From Gracilaria gracilis (lineage: Eukaryota > Rhodophyta > Florideophyceae > Gracilariales > Gracilariaceae), in contig JARGSG010000003.1 in assembly GCA_030374805.1 (NCBI GenBank), forward strand, positions 62,001 through 126,000: a stretch of DNA of 64,000 nt, given 5' to 3'. Of this stretch, positions 46,420 to 57,786 are shown in pieces. The notes below the pieces were generated by a model that saw nothing but the letters and a program-made list of their open reading frames with translations, ran no database searches and was not told the DNA's origin. A program made the position numbers and the translations under genes. The stretch's first letter is position 1. Each line of letters opens with the position of its first letter.

Positions 46420-49400
46420 CTACAACACAGAGACGACTGACAAGAGTAGTACTTGGGTACCCTCGTCGTGATATAATGTCGTATATATCACGGAAAACGT
46501 CCAACCGTCGTACAACACAAGAAAAAGGGGCGCAGAAATTTTCACCTCTCTAGCGTTTTCTTCAAAACAAAATTTCCATCTTTGGAACCCATATTGTTCA
46601 ACGATTCTCATGTTACCCAACTGCAGCTCAGCTTGGTTCATGACTCGTAGAAGCACCATATGTGGTTGCTTTTCAGTTTCACTGCAGTCATATCGAAGAA
46701 ATGCTACAACTTCTCGAACATTCGAAAATTTTTCTATCCTTGATTTTCGAAGCACGTTTTAATAATCTTGTTGATAGGATACAATTTCATGGCGTACATA
46801 CCATCGCTGTAAATGGCCAGCATAGTCTTACAAAAAATTTGGCGCAAACCAATCGAGACGAGCCGCAATGGAAGCTATGCGCAATACCGTTGGTTTTAGG
46901 CTCAACGTGCCATTACTCATTAGAACCATATGACGCCTTTGCAAGACTTCTTCGTTCGTTATGGCACAATCTTCGGCTGAAAGCCGTGAGAGTATTGTGT
47001 CCACGAACTTTGAAACAAGAATCTGCTGCTCAAAGTTGTGTTTCCGTTCCTGTCAAGAAATGGTCGCTTCAGTACCAGGTTAGAAAAGTAATCAGTCTCT
47101 GGATCAACAGTTCTGAACTGTTTGCGCTTTCCATCACCATTCATTGCCGCTGGCGGGACTCTAAGACCTTCTGCAGCCATGTTAACAGTTATAAGTTGAA
47201 GTCCCAGCTCTCGTTTTCTTTTGTTCGTTGCTTTGAATGAGGCCTTAATCCCACGGTGACGTGTTTCGTTGATGCTCGTATTAGAACCACTCAAAGGGCC
47301 ACAGTTTGTCAGAGAAGAACCCAAGTGCAAATGCAGACGGTGCAGTTTCTTGCTTTTCTTCAAGCCGAACACTCGTTTCATCAACAGACAAACATTTGAA
47401 ATTAAGCCCTGAAACGCTTTAATATCGCGTCTTGTCAACTGATTGCGTTGAGGATTTCGATTTGTACCGTCCATGACAGCTTGGATATAGTCCAGAGCTA
47501 GGGCGGTTTGCGTTATAATTTCATTGTCGGGGAGGGTGTTTGCGCTCATCACTATGACTGCATGAAACTGGAACGGAACAATTATTCTTCTCTGCTTCCC
47601 GGTGAGACTAGCCTGTTTGTCAGACTCTCGCAATTTAAAGGGTCTCATTCCTCGGATTCCTGTTTTTGCAGGACGTTCTGCGAGACGCTTGTTGGCAGTT
47701 GTCATCCATGTCGCTCGATTTAGATTTCTCCGTATGTGAGGATCTCGCAGAACCCTGAAAAAAATATCTCCGTAGTAGCGGCCAAGCCCGAGATCGAATG
47801 CATGCAACTTTTCAAAGCCAAAAATGTCATATAAACAACCTGCAGCAGTTCCCAAATCGTATAAAATGGATAATGACGGGGGAAAAGGACGAGCGCTTTC
47901 TTGCTGTAAAAAGCGCTTCAGATACTTCTGCCGTCTTTGTTTATATGCCTTCAGCATTCTCATAAACTGTTTCCATTTCATGGAAGGGTAAATTTGTCCA
48001 CTACCGTCACTTTACGTTCCGTCCGACAAGAGGCGTTCCAAAATTGCACTTTCAAGATGAGCGCTCACCACAATGTCCACAGATCTAGACTCGTAATATT
48101 GTGCACGCATGCTACTAGTTCCTTTGACAGAAAAACGGCACAAAGTACATTGACGTAAGTCACCGCTGCGATAAAGATTTGTGATCACTCTTTCTTGAGG
48201 CTGATCACATAGAACAGAAAGAAGTCGAAGTTCGAAGTGATACTGCTGCCAGAGGTCTTTCGAGTGCTGTGAAGTGTCTTTAAGAAGCAAAAGCAAAAAT
48301 CTCTGGGACAGCTCGTTTCTCAATAAAGTCAAATCAGCGTCTCTTCCCACATAGTCATCAATAAAGAGTTCAGGCGCAATCGCAGCATCCTTCCACACAC
48401 CGTAAGCGAGAGGCAGGTTATCAATTCGTATACGAGTCACCACGCTCTCCGCTGTCCCAGACTGGGCTAACTGTGTCCCGCCGCAGTATAGAGAAAATAA
48501 TACAAGAGAGAGCCCAGCATAGTACGGAGCACTCGCCATTTCCATCATTTCGCAAGTGTGAGCATGAGAATATAAACGGACTCCGTCAGCGTTATTCATA
48601 GCTTTGAAGGCTTCAACCTTACTAAGCCCTCCTGAACTGTCAAGCAATGATTTTATAGCTGTCATGATTGGGATAATGTACCCATATTGTGATTGATCTC
48701 TTATTTCAATTTGAAGGACATGACAGCCTTGAGTTTTCAAAATACGAATTCTTTCGTATAGAACTAGATTGGAGAAGGCTTTTTCATCTTCAAAATCTGA
48801 GAGAAGATGTGGCACATCGGAAATAGACTCATTGTCTTCCAAAAAGGCCTCAAAAGCCTTTCGGTGTTGCAGATAGCATTCTTTAATTTCATTAACTGAG
48901 TAACGTTTTCGCAAGCAGTCGCCGGCCATTGGTTTGAGCAGAAATTGAAATTTGCGATAGCAGTAAATTTTCTACATTTGTTTATACAGGTTTCATGACA
49001 TCACCGAAGCACTATAAGAACTCAAACACGTCACGAGAAACATCCACTGCACTTTGAAATTTTGGCTTCCAAAGAATATCGTTCTCGTCTGAATAAGATC
49101 CTGCATCATCAGAACAAGAAGTAAATTCGTGGTTCTCGAGCTCACTGTTAATCACTGAAGTCCATTCTGGAAAGCTTGGCAAGTTTGGAAAAGTAAGTAC
49201 CGGGTGTTGAACCAATTCTATAGATGCGGTATTTCGTGACGGTTGGTTCGGTGCAGTTATATTTGTTGGACTAGTTCGCGCCTCTTCCAGATTTTCGTGC
49301 ACCTCAGTATCGAGGTCGTCAATACGAATACGGTCTGTGGTTGATATGACAGTGAAAGCAAGCTCCGTTCTTATGCGTTGCCGAGATGATTGGTTGATAA

Positions 49401-49566
49401 TTGGGGAGACTTGGTGGTGTCTTGTGGATTGAGAATTGTTTGACATGCAGATAAATATGGTTCCATGATTCAAGAGTCGAAGGCGGTTTCGGAAAGTTTG
49501 TCCCCATAGAAAGCATGACAGACTACTACGTCTACTGGATTGAAGAGCGTCCATTGTACTATCCAA
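46420..49566 (-). pseudogene. Transposon family copy 2, ORF1 (transposase)
   Basis: The N-terminal frame (49566 to 49012) has a degraded finger (C...W..TFRNRLRLLNH). The main body (48929 to 46959) is one frame with a single TAA at 48012-48014. It includes LPLAYGVWKDAAIAPELFIDD and a CTLC pair near 48150, then FGFEKLHAFDLGLGRYYGDIF, and the conserved KLHRLHLHLGSSL followed by TRHRGIKASFKATNKRKRE. The C-terminal part (46755 to 46420) is in another frame. Comparison with copies 1 and 3 supports homology throughout. The LHAFDLGLGR segment corresponds to NFHLGVSK in the giant-element transposase. Confidence 0.75.
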
Positions 49567-50597
49567 ACGTCTATATCATGCACCTTGATATGTGCTGGGA
49601 AGCTTTTTTTGTGCGGGGAGATTCAATATGCAGAAAGCCGAACAACGAAGGGGCGCCGCAGGATGAACCTAGTGAAAAAATGCGGGTCTCGTATTTTTGA
49701 AGCGCGAGATCAGTGGTCACAAAGCTATCCCAAGATGCAATGAAGAGCTGCGTTCCTGCCTTTGTTTTGCAGTATCCGTTCTATGCGGTAGATAATCAAA
49801 CCGCCTTTTCAAAAAGTCGCAATGAGAAGCGATTTGATCCAAGGCTGTTACCGGATTCAACGTCGTTTTTCTTGAACTAAGACTACGTTTTCTCTTTCTC
49901 TCAAGGGAAGATTGAATATTTCGTCACAATGTTGAAGGCGCTGTATATCGTGAGCGTTTAACTACTCTTCTTAGCTTATGAAGTACTGTACCATCGCAAT
50001 GGTGCAAAGAAGTTCTCATCTATTCTCTGACTATTACTCACAATCATAACAGACGTGAAACTCATCACAATTTGAAATACACTCATGTAAGTTCTTTTCC
50101 TTTCATGCAAGGAAATGTTTATTGTACCACACACTTTGTGTTTGATTCGACGTCTGGAACAGACCGAGTGTGAATGAATAGGTTTCGACTGGGTTCGATC
50201 AGACGCCGTGGTCTAACATGTAGCCCTTTTGATGCCCTGAATCTCCGGAATTTGACCGGAATCTTTCTCTCTTGCTGGTCATTTCGTACTTATCTGCCCA
50301 AACCATTTTATCAAGCAAAATAGCAGAGTTCTAGCCACAGGTTGTCGTGGACACGTACTAAAGTATTCTGACATACCCCATATCGCCTCAGTTTAATGCC
50401 TGTGAACTATTTTCTGTTCACCAACTTACGCCTAACGACCTTGGTCATCGATTTCACTGATCACGAATGCCCCTGTACGTTCTTCATGGTTCTGGTTCTG
50501 CGCCGAACCAATCTGAAGTTGAACACAACTCGAACTAACTTAGGTTCACCGGCTCTCCGGGGATATGTACGATCCATGATCAAATCACTGCAATAAA
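49567..50597. promoter_or_regulatory. Divergent region between ORF1 and ORF2 of copy 2
   Basis: About 1 kb without a convincing gene; the equivalent gap is 276 bp in copy 1 and 333 bp in copy 3. It is probably the shared promoter plus degraded 5' ends. No motif was identified. Confidence 0.35.
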
Positions 50598-52693
50598 ATG
50601 CGACAGTCCCAAACGCCACCTGTGCCGCATCCGAGAACGCAAACAGGGCAGTTCTCATTTCCAACACCACAACAGGTGCTTTCTCAATGTCCTGTGTCAA
50701 ATCGAAACGATACAATTGCTCCTATTGTTTATGACCGCTCTCAATCTCTGCCCATCACACCAGCCAGTTCGCTCTGGAGACAGAACAACGATGATGCATT
50801 CATAGGAGACCAAACCACGTTTCGCCAGACAATGACTACACCATGACATCTCATCCCTTCCTGTTCCCCACCTATGGTGCAAGTTAGTACGACAAGGCCA
50901 TCAGGGATACATCAACAATCACAAAGGCGGCGCTTGAACCCTGGCATTCGGCGTGCAGCAAGTGCTAGACCCTCATCAGAGCTGCCACCCACAACATCAC
51001 GTCCACCGGTAGATTCTCGTGTACAAGAACTGCAAAATGATTCCACTGCAGGTGCTAGAAGACGTAGAGTGCAGCGCAGTAACCAGAACGAAGGGAGGAT
51101 GAACACCCAAAACCGCGAAGCTGGTAATGCAGTTGATACATGGTCAGACGAAATGTTGTGGCACAAAGCCAGCAGCAAGAGAGACGGATGGCTTTAAAAG
51201 AGGAGGATATTGAAATACTGGGATCATCTAACAAAGAGTTAAAGAACATGAGAAGAATTTTGGAACGGATTGACAGGAATACCTCTGAAATGTCAATCAG
51301 AAATGAAGGTAGTGGAAGAAACTCCGAGCCACAGAATGAATACTTGATTCTAGTGAAAGGAATATGCAACGTTGAGAGATTTCTGAAGGCCTCAAAAGCA
51401 CTAGAACTGTTCCACATGCCATTCATATACCCAACCTCCGAAAGCAAAAGATACGTTACCGAGCTTGTAAAGAGTGCGCTTCAATCATATCTCGAGAACA
51501 GCAAATGTCGTGGTGTGTACCCCGCAACTTTCGTCGACAAGTACTTTGTGCTAACAAGTGGGACCAGAATTCATGCAGTGGGCATAGATTGTGAAATGAT
51601 GCGCCAGAAAGAAAGCTCTGTTCTGAAACTCGAAGTCACCCACATCAAAGAAAGAATGAGAAAGACCACAATGCTCTTCGACGACGAGATCGTAAGCGAA
51701 TGCCACCTTCTTTTATGGAGAAGATACCTGACCTGAATCACTTGTTATCGCTCCATTCGACGCCAAGCAGGGCCAAGACTCAAAATCTTTTCGGTCTGAA
51801 CGTGATGCGGTCTGTACAGAAACGGAAGCTTTCAAAAGGAATCAACGTCTTTTATGAATGTGAAGTTGTGGATAGTGCCTTCACCGCAGCAGAGAATGTG
51901 TTTTATGATGTCGCCTTCCGTCAGCAGCGTAATGAGTACAACAAAATGTCTAAAGCATTTTCGGAGCATGAGATAAAATCGTTGTTGGCTCCACTCAAGT
52001 CATACGTTCGACAAACAGGGGAGATTTTGACATATTTGCAAAACCTACACACCAGCATGTTGAAATCTTTGTAAAAGCATACATTGTGGAGAAAGTAAGT
52101 TTCTTTCAATGCTTTCACGCTCACTGCATATCTAACTCTGTTTTATGATGATATTTTCTTACCTGCAGCTGCACTCAAAAGTACTCGCTGCTGCTCTATC
52201 AGCATCCGTTTCTGTTTATGACCGCGAAAGTAACGAATACCGAAAACTAAATGAGGCACAACCTTTGAATCTTCTACGCATTCGGAAGAGATCATCTCCG
52301 GGTTCAAGCCATGAACACGATTATCTACAGCACTGTTGTTCTATATCGGAAAAAGTGGAGAAGGCCTACTACACACAGTTCTTTGGTTCAACTGCCATGG
52401 AATCTATTAGCTTGATACTGCCCGCAGCACCGGGTACAGGAGGAATGACGATGACGTCTGCCGTCTCGCCAACTGTATACCATTTGAAAATATCAGACCT
52501 GTTTCAACCGCCTTTTGTTGGCGGTAGCATTAGGTCGTGGTTGCAGGACTACAAGCAAAGGTACTGTCGCGATTGTTTTGGATCAAACGCACCGAACCTA
52601 TCAGTTTTCTGCAACGGATATGTACGAATGGGATTGTATCTAGGTTACAAACAAAAACTTGATTGGAACAGAACTGGAGTGCAAGAGATTTAA
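50598..52693 (+). pseudogene. Transposon family copy 2, ORF2: unknown accessory protein
   Basis: The N-terminal part (50598-51197) is disordered, rich in Pro, Ser, Gln and Arg. A helical/coiled-coil region follows (ELKNMRRILERIDRNTSEMS), then a compact region (RYVTELVKSALQSYLENSKCRGVYPATF). A C-terminal part continues after a 74-nt intron. Frame changes lie near 51180 and 51690, and just before the intron. It has the same order and composition as ORF2 of copies 1 and 3. I recognise no known domain. Confidence 0.55.
52095..52168 (+). other. Spliceosomal intron (74 nt) in copy 2 ORF2
   Basis: GTAAGT at the 5' end, a CTAAC branch-site match at 52132-52136, a T-rich tract, and TGCAG at the 3' end. 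Removing it joins VKAYIVEK to LHSKVLAAALSASV in one open frame. Confidence 0.8.
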
Positions 52694-54657
52694 TGAGATT
52701 TGTACGCCATTTGGTTTGGGTATTTAGGAAGGACGATAGATTCTCGGAAGTATGGTTTTGAGTATACATTATCCAAGTCACGATGATTTGTGAAATTTCG
52801 TCAAATATATCTATTGCTTCCCAGATCTTTATGTCTTGAGGGGACAAAAATTATCAGGAGTAAGTTGAGGACGAATAGCAAGTACGAGATGAAAGTTTTG
52901 ATTTCTTTCACAAAGTGATATCATCTTATACTAACAATACGTTTGTTGCGCTTTTGTTTCTTTCAAGAACAATGAAATATTGATGGTTTAATTATGATAG
53001 GCAAGAAGATGGAGAGTATAAGATGTTCAAATACTGCTTTCGTCTTAAAAGCAGGCGTCGTAGCAAAGGACAGCAACAGTGGAGGAATGAACTATTAGTT
53101 TTGTTACTCTATAGAAAAGATGTTAGACTGGAAGCTTTATCGGGGTCAATACGAAGATCAGGGTGACAATGGAAATCGAAGTTGTTGTCTACAAGAGCTG
53201 ATTAGCTTTGAAAAAACCGGAAAAAATGCTTCGGATTGAGGTATGAGTATTTGTTTTGCGTCATATTTTGAATGAACGCGGAAGAAAGGCAGAGAGAGAA
53301 ATGGTGCGGTCAAAAATGGGCAGAACTGTCTGCAAATTAGAGAGCAAGTGTTTATGCCAGTCATATACTCACGTAGGAATAAAACACCATTGCAATGTGA
53401 TGACCTGACAGCATTTTGGGTGGCGGGACAAATATGTGAAGGTTTTTCTCTCATCGGTTTGCAGTTCTGATGTTCAAGAAAACTCGCGGACAGGTAAAAC
53501 TCGGAGGGGGCACAGAATTCACGAAAGAAGCCTTTTCGCTCGTCGGGGTATGTAGCGAACCGATAGTATATCTGAGAGCACCAGTCTGGCACCGTAAAAG
53601 TACCGGTTCGGAAGCTGCTCTCGTTTCCGACGATGATCACCACGCATCAGGGCAAAATCTGTTGATTTTTGGCACCGCTCAACAGTGACATAGGCACGAT
53701 TCATGCAGCACATGTAGTAGAAGTTGGCATATTGACAGTGATGGAGGTTCAAAGACGCTCAAATCCTAACTTTTCCTTGCTTTAAGAAGTTTCTGGTATT
53801 TCGTGGAACAAAGTAGATTTTTTTTTGAGCGGCAGTGTGTGGATTGCAGGCACAAGTAGAAAACACGACCTTGCGGCCGTCATGGAACACGATCATTGTG
53901 TTCCATGATGGCCGCCGATCATGATCATCATGACAATCATTTCAATCGTTGTCGACACTTTGCTCCAGCATTTCGGTCATTTATTGGCGAAGTACTTGTT
54001 GCCGAAAAACGTTTCCAAAGCAAGGAGATCTGTACTTCCACCGCTCGCGGTCCCGGCAACAACAGACTACGTACTAGACAAACACGCGACTTGAGCTGTC
54101 CTTTGCATGCCCGTCCATCTCACTACTGTATACAACCCGTGCGGCACAGCGTTTGTATGCCGTTCCCAACACCTTCGTTCACCACAACCAAGTCCTGGTT
54201 CAAACTCTATACGGAAAAAGTATCGAACACATGCTGGCTACATTCTTGCCCTCCTTTCCCACGTAGAACTGGCATTAGCCAGAGCTCAGTCGCTAAGGCC
54301 AGCACGGAACGTCCGCAACAATTTGACGCTGCGATATGCCTAAATTGTTGGTTTGCAGTACCTGCAAGCGTTGGATGTATTACTGCCACACTGTTGACCC
54401 CTGTGGAAGTTAAGTACCATGATTGATGAGCTGTCATTCTACATATGTATGCGATTCAGTTTGCTACCGACAATGCGTTCCTTCAGGTAAAATTAAAGCT
54501 CTCGGGAATTAGTCATGAGAACTGGCAGACTCAGATATGTGTATGAAGTATGGTATTAATTAAAACGGTTGAAAAATATGGGAAGGAAGGGCATTGAATG
54601 ACACGGTGATGAAGTGGCCTCTCTGACACAAACTCTGCATTATACTTGGAGTGTAAA
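52694..54657. other. Stretch between copies 2 and 3
   Basis: No recognisable gene. Frames at 53158-53643 (minus) and 53896-54426 (plus) lack family resemblance. It should contain the facing terminal regions of both copies. A hairpin at 53873-53915 is listed separately. Confidence 0.4.
53873..53915. repeat. Inverted repeat, 18-bp arms, 7-nt loop
   Basis: GCGGCCGTCATGGAACAC (53873-53890) and GTGTTCCATGATGGCCGC (53898-53915) are inverted with one mismatch around GATCATT. Further GATCATGATCAT palindromic sequence follows. It could be a transposon end or a regulatory hairpin. Confidence 0.8.
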
Positions 54658-57453
54658 CTAGAAAAATGACTCCGCAAATGACGTGTAACGATACGCAGCG
54701 ATTTCAAAGAAGTATGTCTGTTGCCTTTCAGCCATTGTGTCTGGTATATCCACCAAGCTCTGCTCTGGGCCATAAAGCTTATGGAAAATAAAGAGATCCC
54801 TCACCATCATCACTGGGCGTTCAATTTCATGAATTGGAATGCAGTCAATTTCCACGTCTCCGTCCGATTTGAGCATATACTTGTACCTTCTGTTTCTATA
54901 GAGACAAACATCCTTTTTGTTTCCTTGTTCTGGTTGGGCTTCAACCAGTCTTCTCACTAATGATACACAAATATTCGACTGGTCAAAGACTACGAACATT
55001 CCCTGAAAAATCCCAATTCTATTGCACTCATTTGCACTGTATCGAACTGCATCATGTCATTATGGAGCTCGAACTCTTTCGCCTGCAGCCACTAAGTGTT
55101 TAACGCTTCTTGCATTGCCATAGTTTTACCAATAGTAGTCCACATTCAACCGCATCTCATACCTTCGTTTCAAAAAGTAACCGTGGCCAGAATCTTCGAA
55201 CGCTGTAAAGGACGCCACCTTCTGGATTTGTTCTAGTGAGTTGTACTAACTTATTTGTTATGATACTTGCTTCGCTAAAGCACTGCTTTTCTCTTTACAT
55301 GTTTGCACGGAGTCGGTTGTTTCATCACTAACTGATCCCACCTCATTCACATCTTCTGCTCCTGTTACTAATGAGTAACTTCGTTGGTGTGACTGCGAGG
55401 ACAGGAAGTCATTAAACACGTTCATGTGTCGAAAAGTAAGCAGCTGTGGAGCGATCTGAAGTCGGTGTCTGTTGGTAGAGTTGTAAGCCATTTTTGTCAC
55501 TTTATGCATCGTTTTGTTTACATCAGTTGCTCCTCGCCGCATGCAACCAAAGTTAACGAGGTGGTTCTGGACATGCTGCATTGGACGAAGAAGTTTGGTG
55601 TTTATTTTCAAGTTGAGATCATTGCATATCATTCCACAGAGTTTGTAACACTCTCTTTGTAACGCCTCAATGTCAGCAGCAGTTCTCCTCGAGCATAGAA
55701 GCGACTTATTAACACCCAATATCTAGATGCACACTTTCGACAATTGCAACGCTGTCTATACAAGTTTATCGTCGTCCAGAGTTTTCGTCGAAATTGCCAT
55801 CAAGGCGAGAAAGAGAGATGTTCTAGGAGTATGTGCATAGGATGCGACATCCAAAATGCGCCTGTTGGCAATAGAAAACGCTTTCGAAGCTGAGACCAAG
55901 CAATTACAATCCTGAGTCATCACCTCTCCGGCCATGTCCGGAATACGTCGATATACACGAAGATCCAGAATATGCAAGGAGTCGAAGCCAGGTAATTGAT
56001 ACAATAGAAAAGGATACGTTCCCAAACCTCGAAATGCGGCTAATGTCGAAGGGTATTCGTGAGCGCTGAACTCTAACAAGTAAGCTTTTGCTTCTCGGAG
56101 GATACTTTTCTACTCGCTTCGTAGAGCTTTTGTGCGCGTCGCTCCAGGTAGCCTACTTTTGGCACAAATGATTTAATTGCGGACGGTTGTAGAGATATCA
56201 CGTTTGGACGGGCATACGTCACCAAATTGAGCACTCTTAATCTCTCCTTCAGGAGAACTACGTTCTTCAGGTTTCAAACACTTGAAAAGCATTGTGCAAA
56301 GAGTACAGTCAGCGTAACCGTCTGCCCCTTTCAGACAATAGAAGGCTCTCCCCTGAGGTTGACCTGCAACAACCATTGCAAACCTCGGAACTATCAGTGA
56401 GTTCTCTGATGCGATCCCTGATACAGATGCTTCAATAAGATCCTTCAGAGCAACGAAGAGATATTGTTGAAAAAGCTGCAGCTTTTCTTTTCCAAGCTCC
56501 GCTTTCGACGCCTCAAGCCCATCCGAAACAATGCGAGGGGCTATTTCCACCTGATACTACTCTCGGGAGATACCACCTAAGTTGCAGAATCTGACACGCA
56601 GCGTAGTAGCGCTTTGTGTGCCAGAATTGGAGAGTATTTTCCCGTCGCAATATACATCAACAGAAACAATCTTCATGTGTGGGGCTTCGTCATGATATTG
56701 ATTTAATAGTTCTGAGTCCTATGGAGATGAACAGATTCCATCAGAACTATTGAATTGCGCACTTAACTCTTGAATTGCACTTGCACCACCAGATTTTCTA
56801 AGCTCCTCTAACATTAACTTCAATGAGGAACGGTAAACTCCTGTATTGTTCGTACCGTATGCAGTCCTTATCGACGCCTTTCTCCTTCTTTCTTTGTGAA
56901 CGCGGTACTTTTGAACTTGGTCAACATATTTGCAGAACTTATCTGCTGTTTGAAACTGGTCCCGGACGGACCGCACAGAATGTGGATTATGCTGTTCCAC
57001 TTCAAACAGCATGTGCGCCTCCCTCGCGCACTCGTTGAGCGGCATTTGGTTTTTGATGCAATGTTGCACCAGAATAGAACATGCGGGATGCAAGTTGGCT
57101 TCTGGTTCTTTTATGCCCGGGAATAATTGGAGTGAAGAATTGTTCAAGGCCACAAAGAAGGCATAAACATCTTGAGAGACAGGAGGCTGTGACATAATGC
57201 ATTCATTTTCATCTTGAGAGATTATATGTTGGTCTATGCCGGGACCTCGCTCAACGTCTTTTCCAACGTTAACGTCGTGAAGTTCGCTATCTTCGTTATT
57301 GCCAGACCCTCGCATGATAGATGAAATATATTCTGTGGCTAGGTTGGGACTCCGGGCTGGACTGACAGGCTTTCGAGCATGAGATCTTCTGAAATGACGG
57401 TGTAGGCTAACGGGGAGCTGGAAAGTGCGGCTGCACATTCTGCAATTATGCAT
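54658..57453 (-). pseudogene. Transposon family copy 3, ORF1 (transposase): 11 nonsense codons, no frameshift
   Basis: One frame of 932 codons. The N-terminal C2H2 finger is CRMC...HRHFRRSH. The catalytic-type region follows: DVYCDGKIL near 56660 and YADCTLCTMLF near 56300. GFDSLHILDLRVYRR lies near 55980, and INTKLLRPMQH with MHKVTKMAYNSTNRH near 55480-55570. A C-terminal domain ends with IPIHEIERPVMMVRDLF. Stops, given by plus-strand position: 56719-56721, 56557-56559, 56173-56175, 56110-56112, 55756-55758, 55723-55725, 55258-55260, 55246-55248, 55126-55128, 55060-55062, 55057-55059. Ten are TAA/TAG and one is TGA. Every one is a single C-to-T step from Gln or Arg codons, and the surrounding sequence stays in frame throughout. 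Confidence 0.85.
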
Positions 57454-57786
57454 TGTATTGGTGCCGCATACTCTGCAATTGGCAGTACTTGCAAAAGGGA
57501 TGCAGGATTGTAATAATTAATACCTAGAAGAAGAACTTGATGTATCTGACAATATTCGAAACGGCCAACAGGAACAGTAACGGGAGGATCACGCTGTGCA
57601 TATGAAGCGAAAGCCATATCTGTGGGTAGGAAAAGCAATGAAGCGAAAGTCAATTTTGACAAAGATGAAATAGCAAAACAAAGCGGACCGCAAAAGTACT
57701 GCAAGGGTAGTTATTGCTCACTGATGTATGCATATACTTGAAGGACATCGGTTGGATTGTTGTACTAATTCGAAATACCAAGGAAA
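57454..57786. promoter_or_regulatory. Divergent promoter region of transposon copy 3
   Basis: 333-bp gap between the head-to-head starts of ORF1 and ORF2. No conserved box was identified by eye. Confidence 0.4.

Larger units (their letters stand above)
46420..52693. mobile_element. Two-gene C2H2/DDE transposon family, copy 2
   Basis: ORF1 (minus, 49566 to 46420) and ORF2 (plus, 50598 to 52693) are divergent, as in copies 1 and 3. Terminal inverted repeats and target duplications were not found, so the outer limits are only those of the coding parts. Confidence 0.7.

Noticed and set aside
53158-54426. Frames of 160-176 codons in the gap between copies 2 and 3
   Set aside because: No motif, composition bias or match to the transposon families; too weak to report as genes.
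54658-57453. Alternative nuclear genetic code with TAA/TAG read as glutamine
   Set aside because: Copy 3 ORF1 alone would suggest it, but uL2m and the dioxygenase domain have no in-frame TAR, other genes in the same state carry mostly TGA at CGA positions, and the TER repeat shows directly that a TGA arose by mutation.
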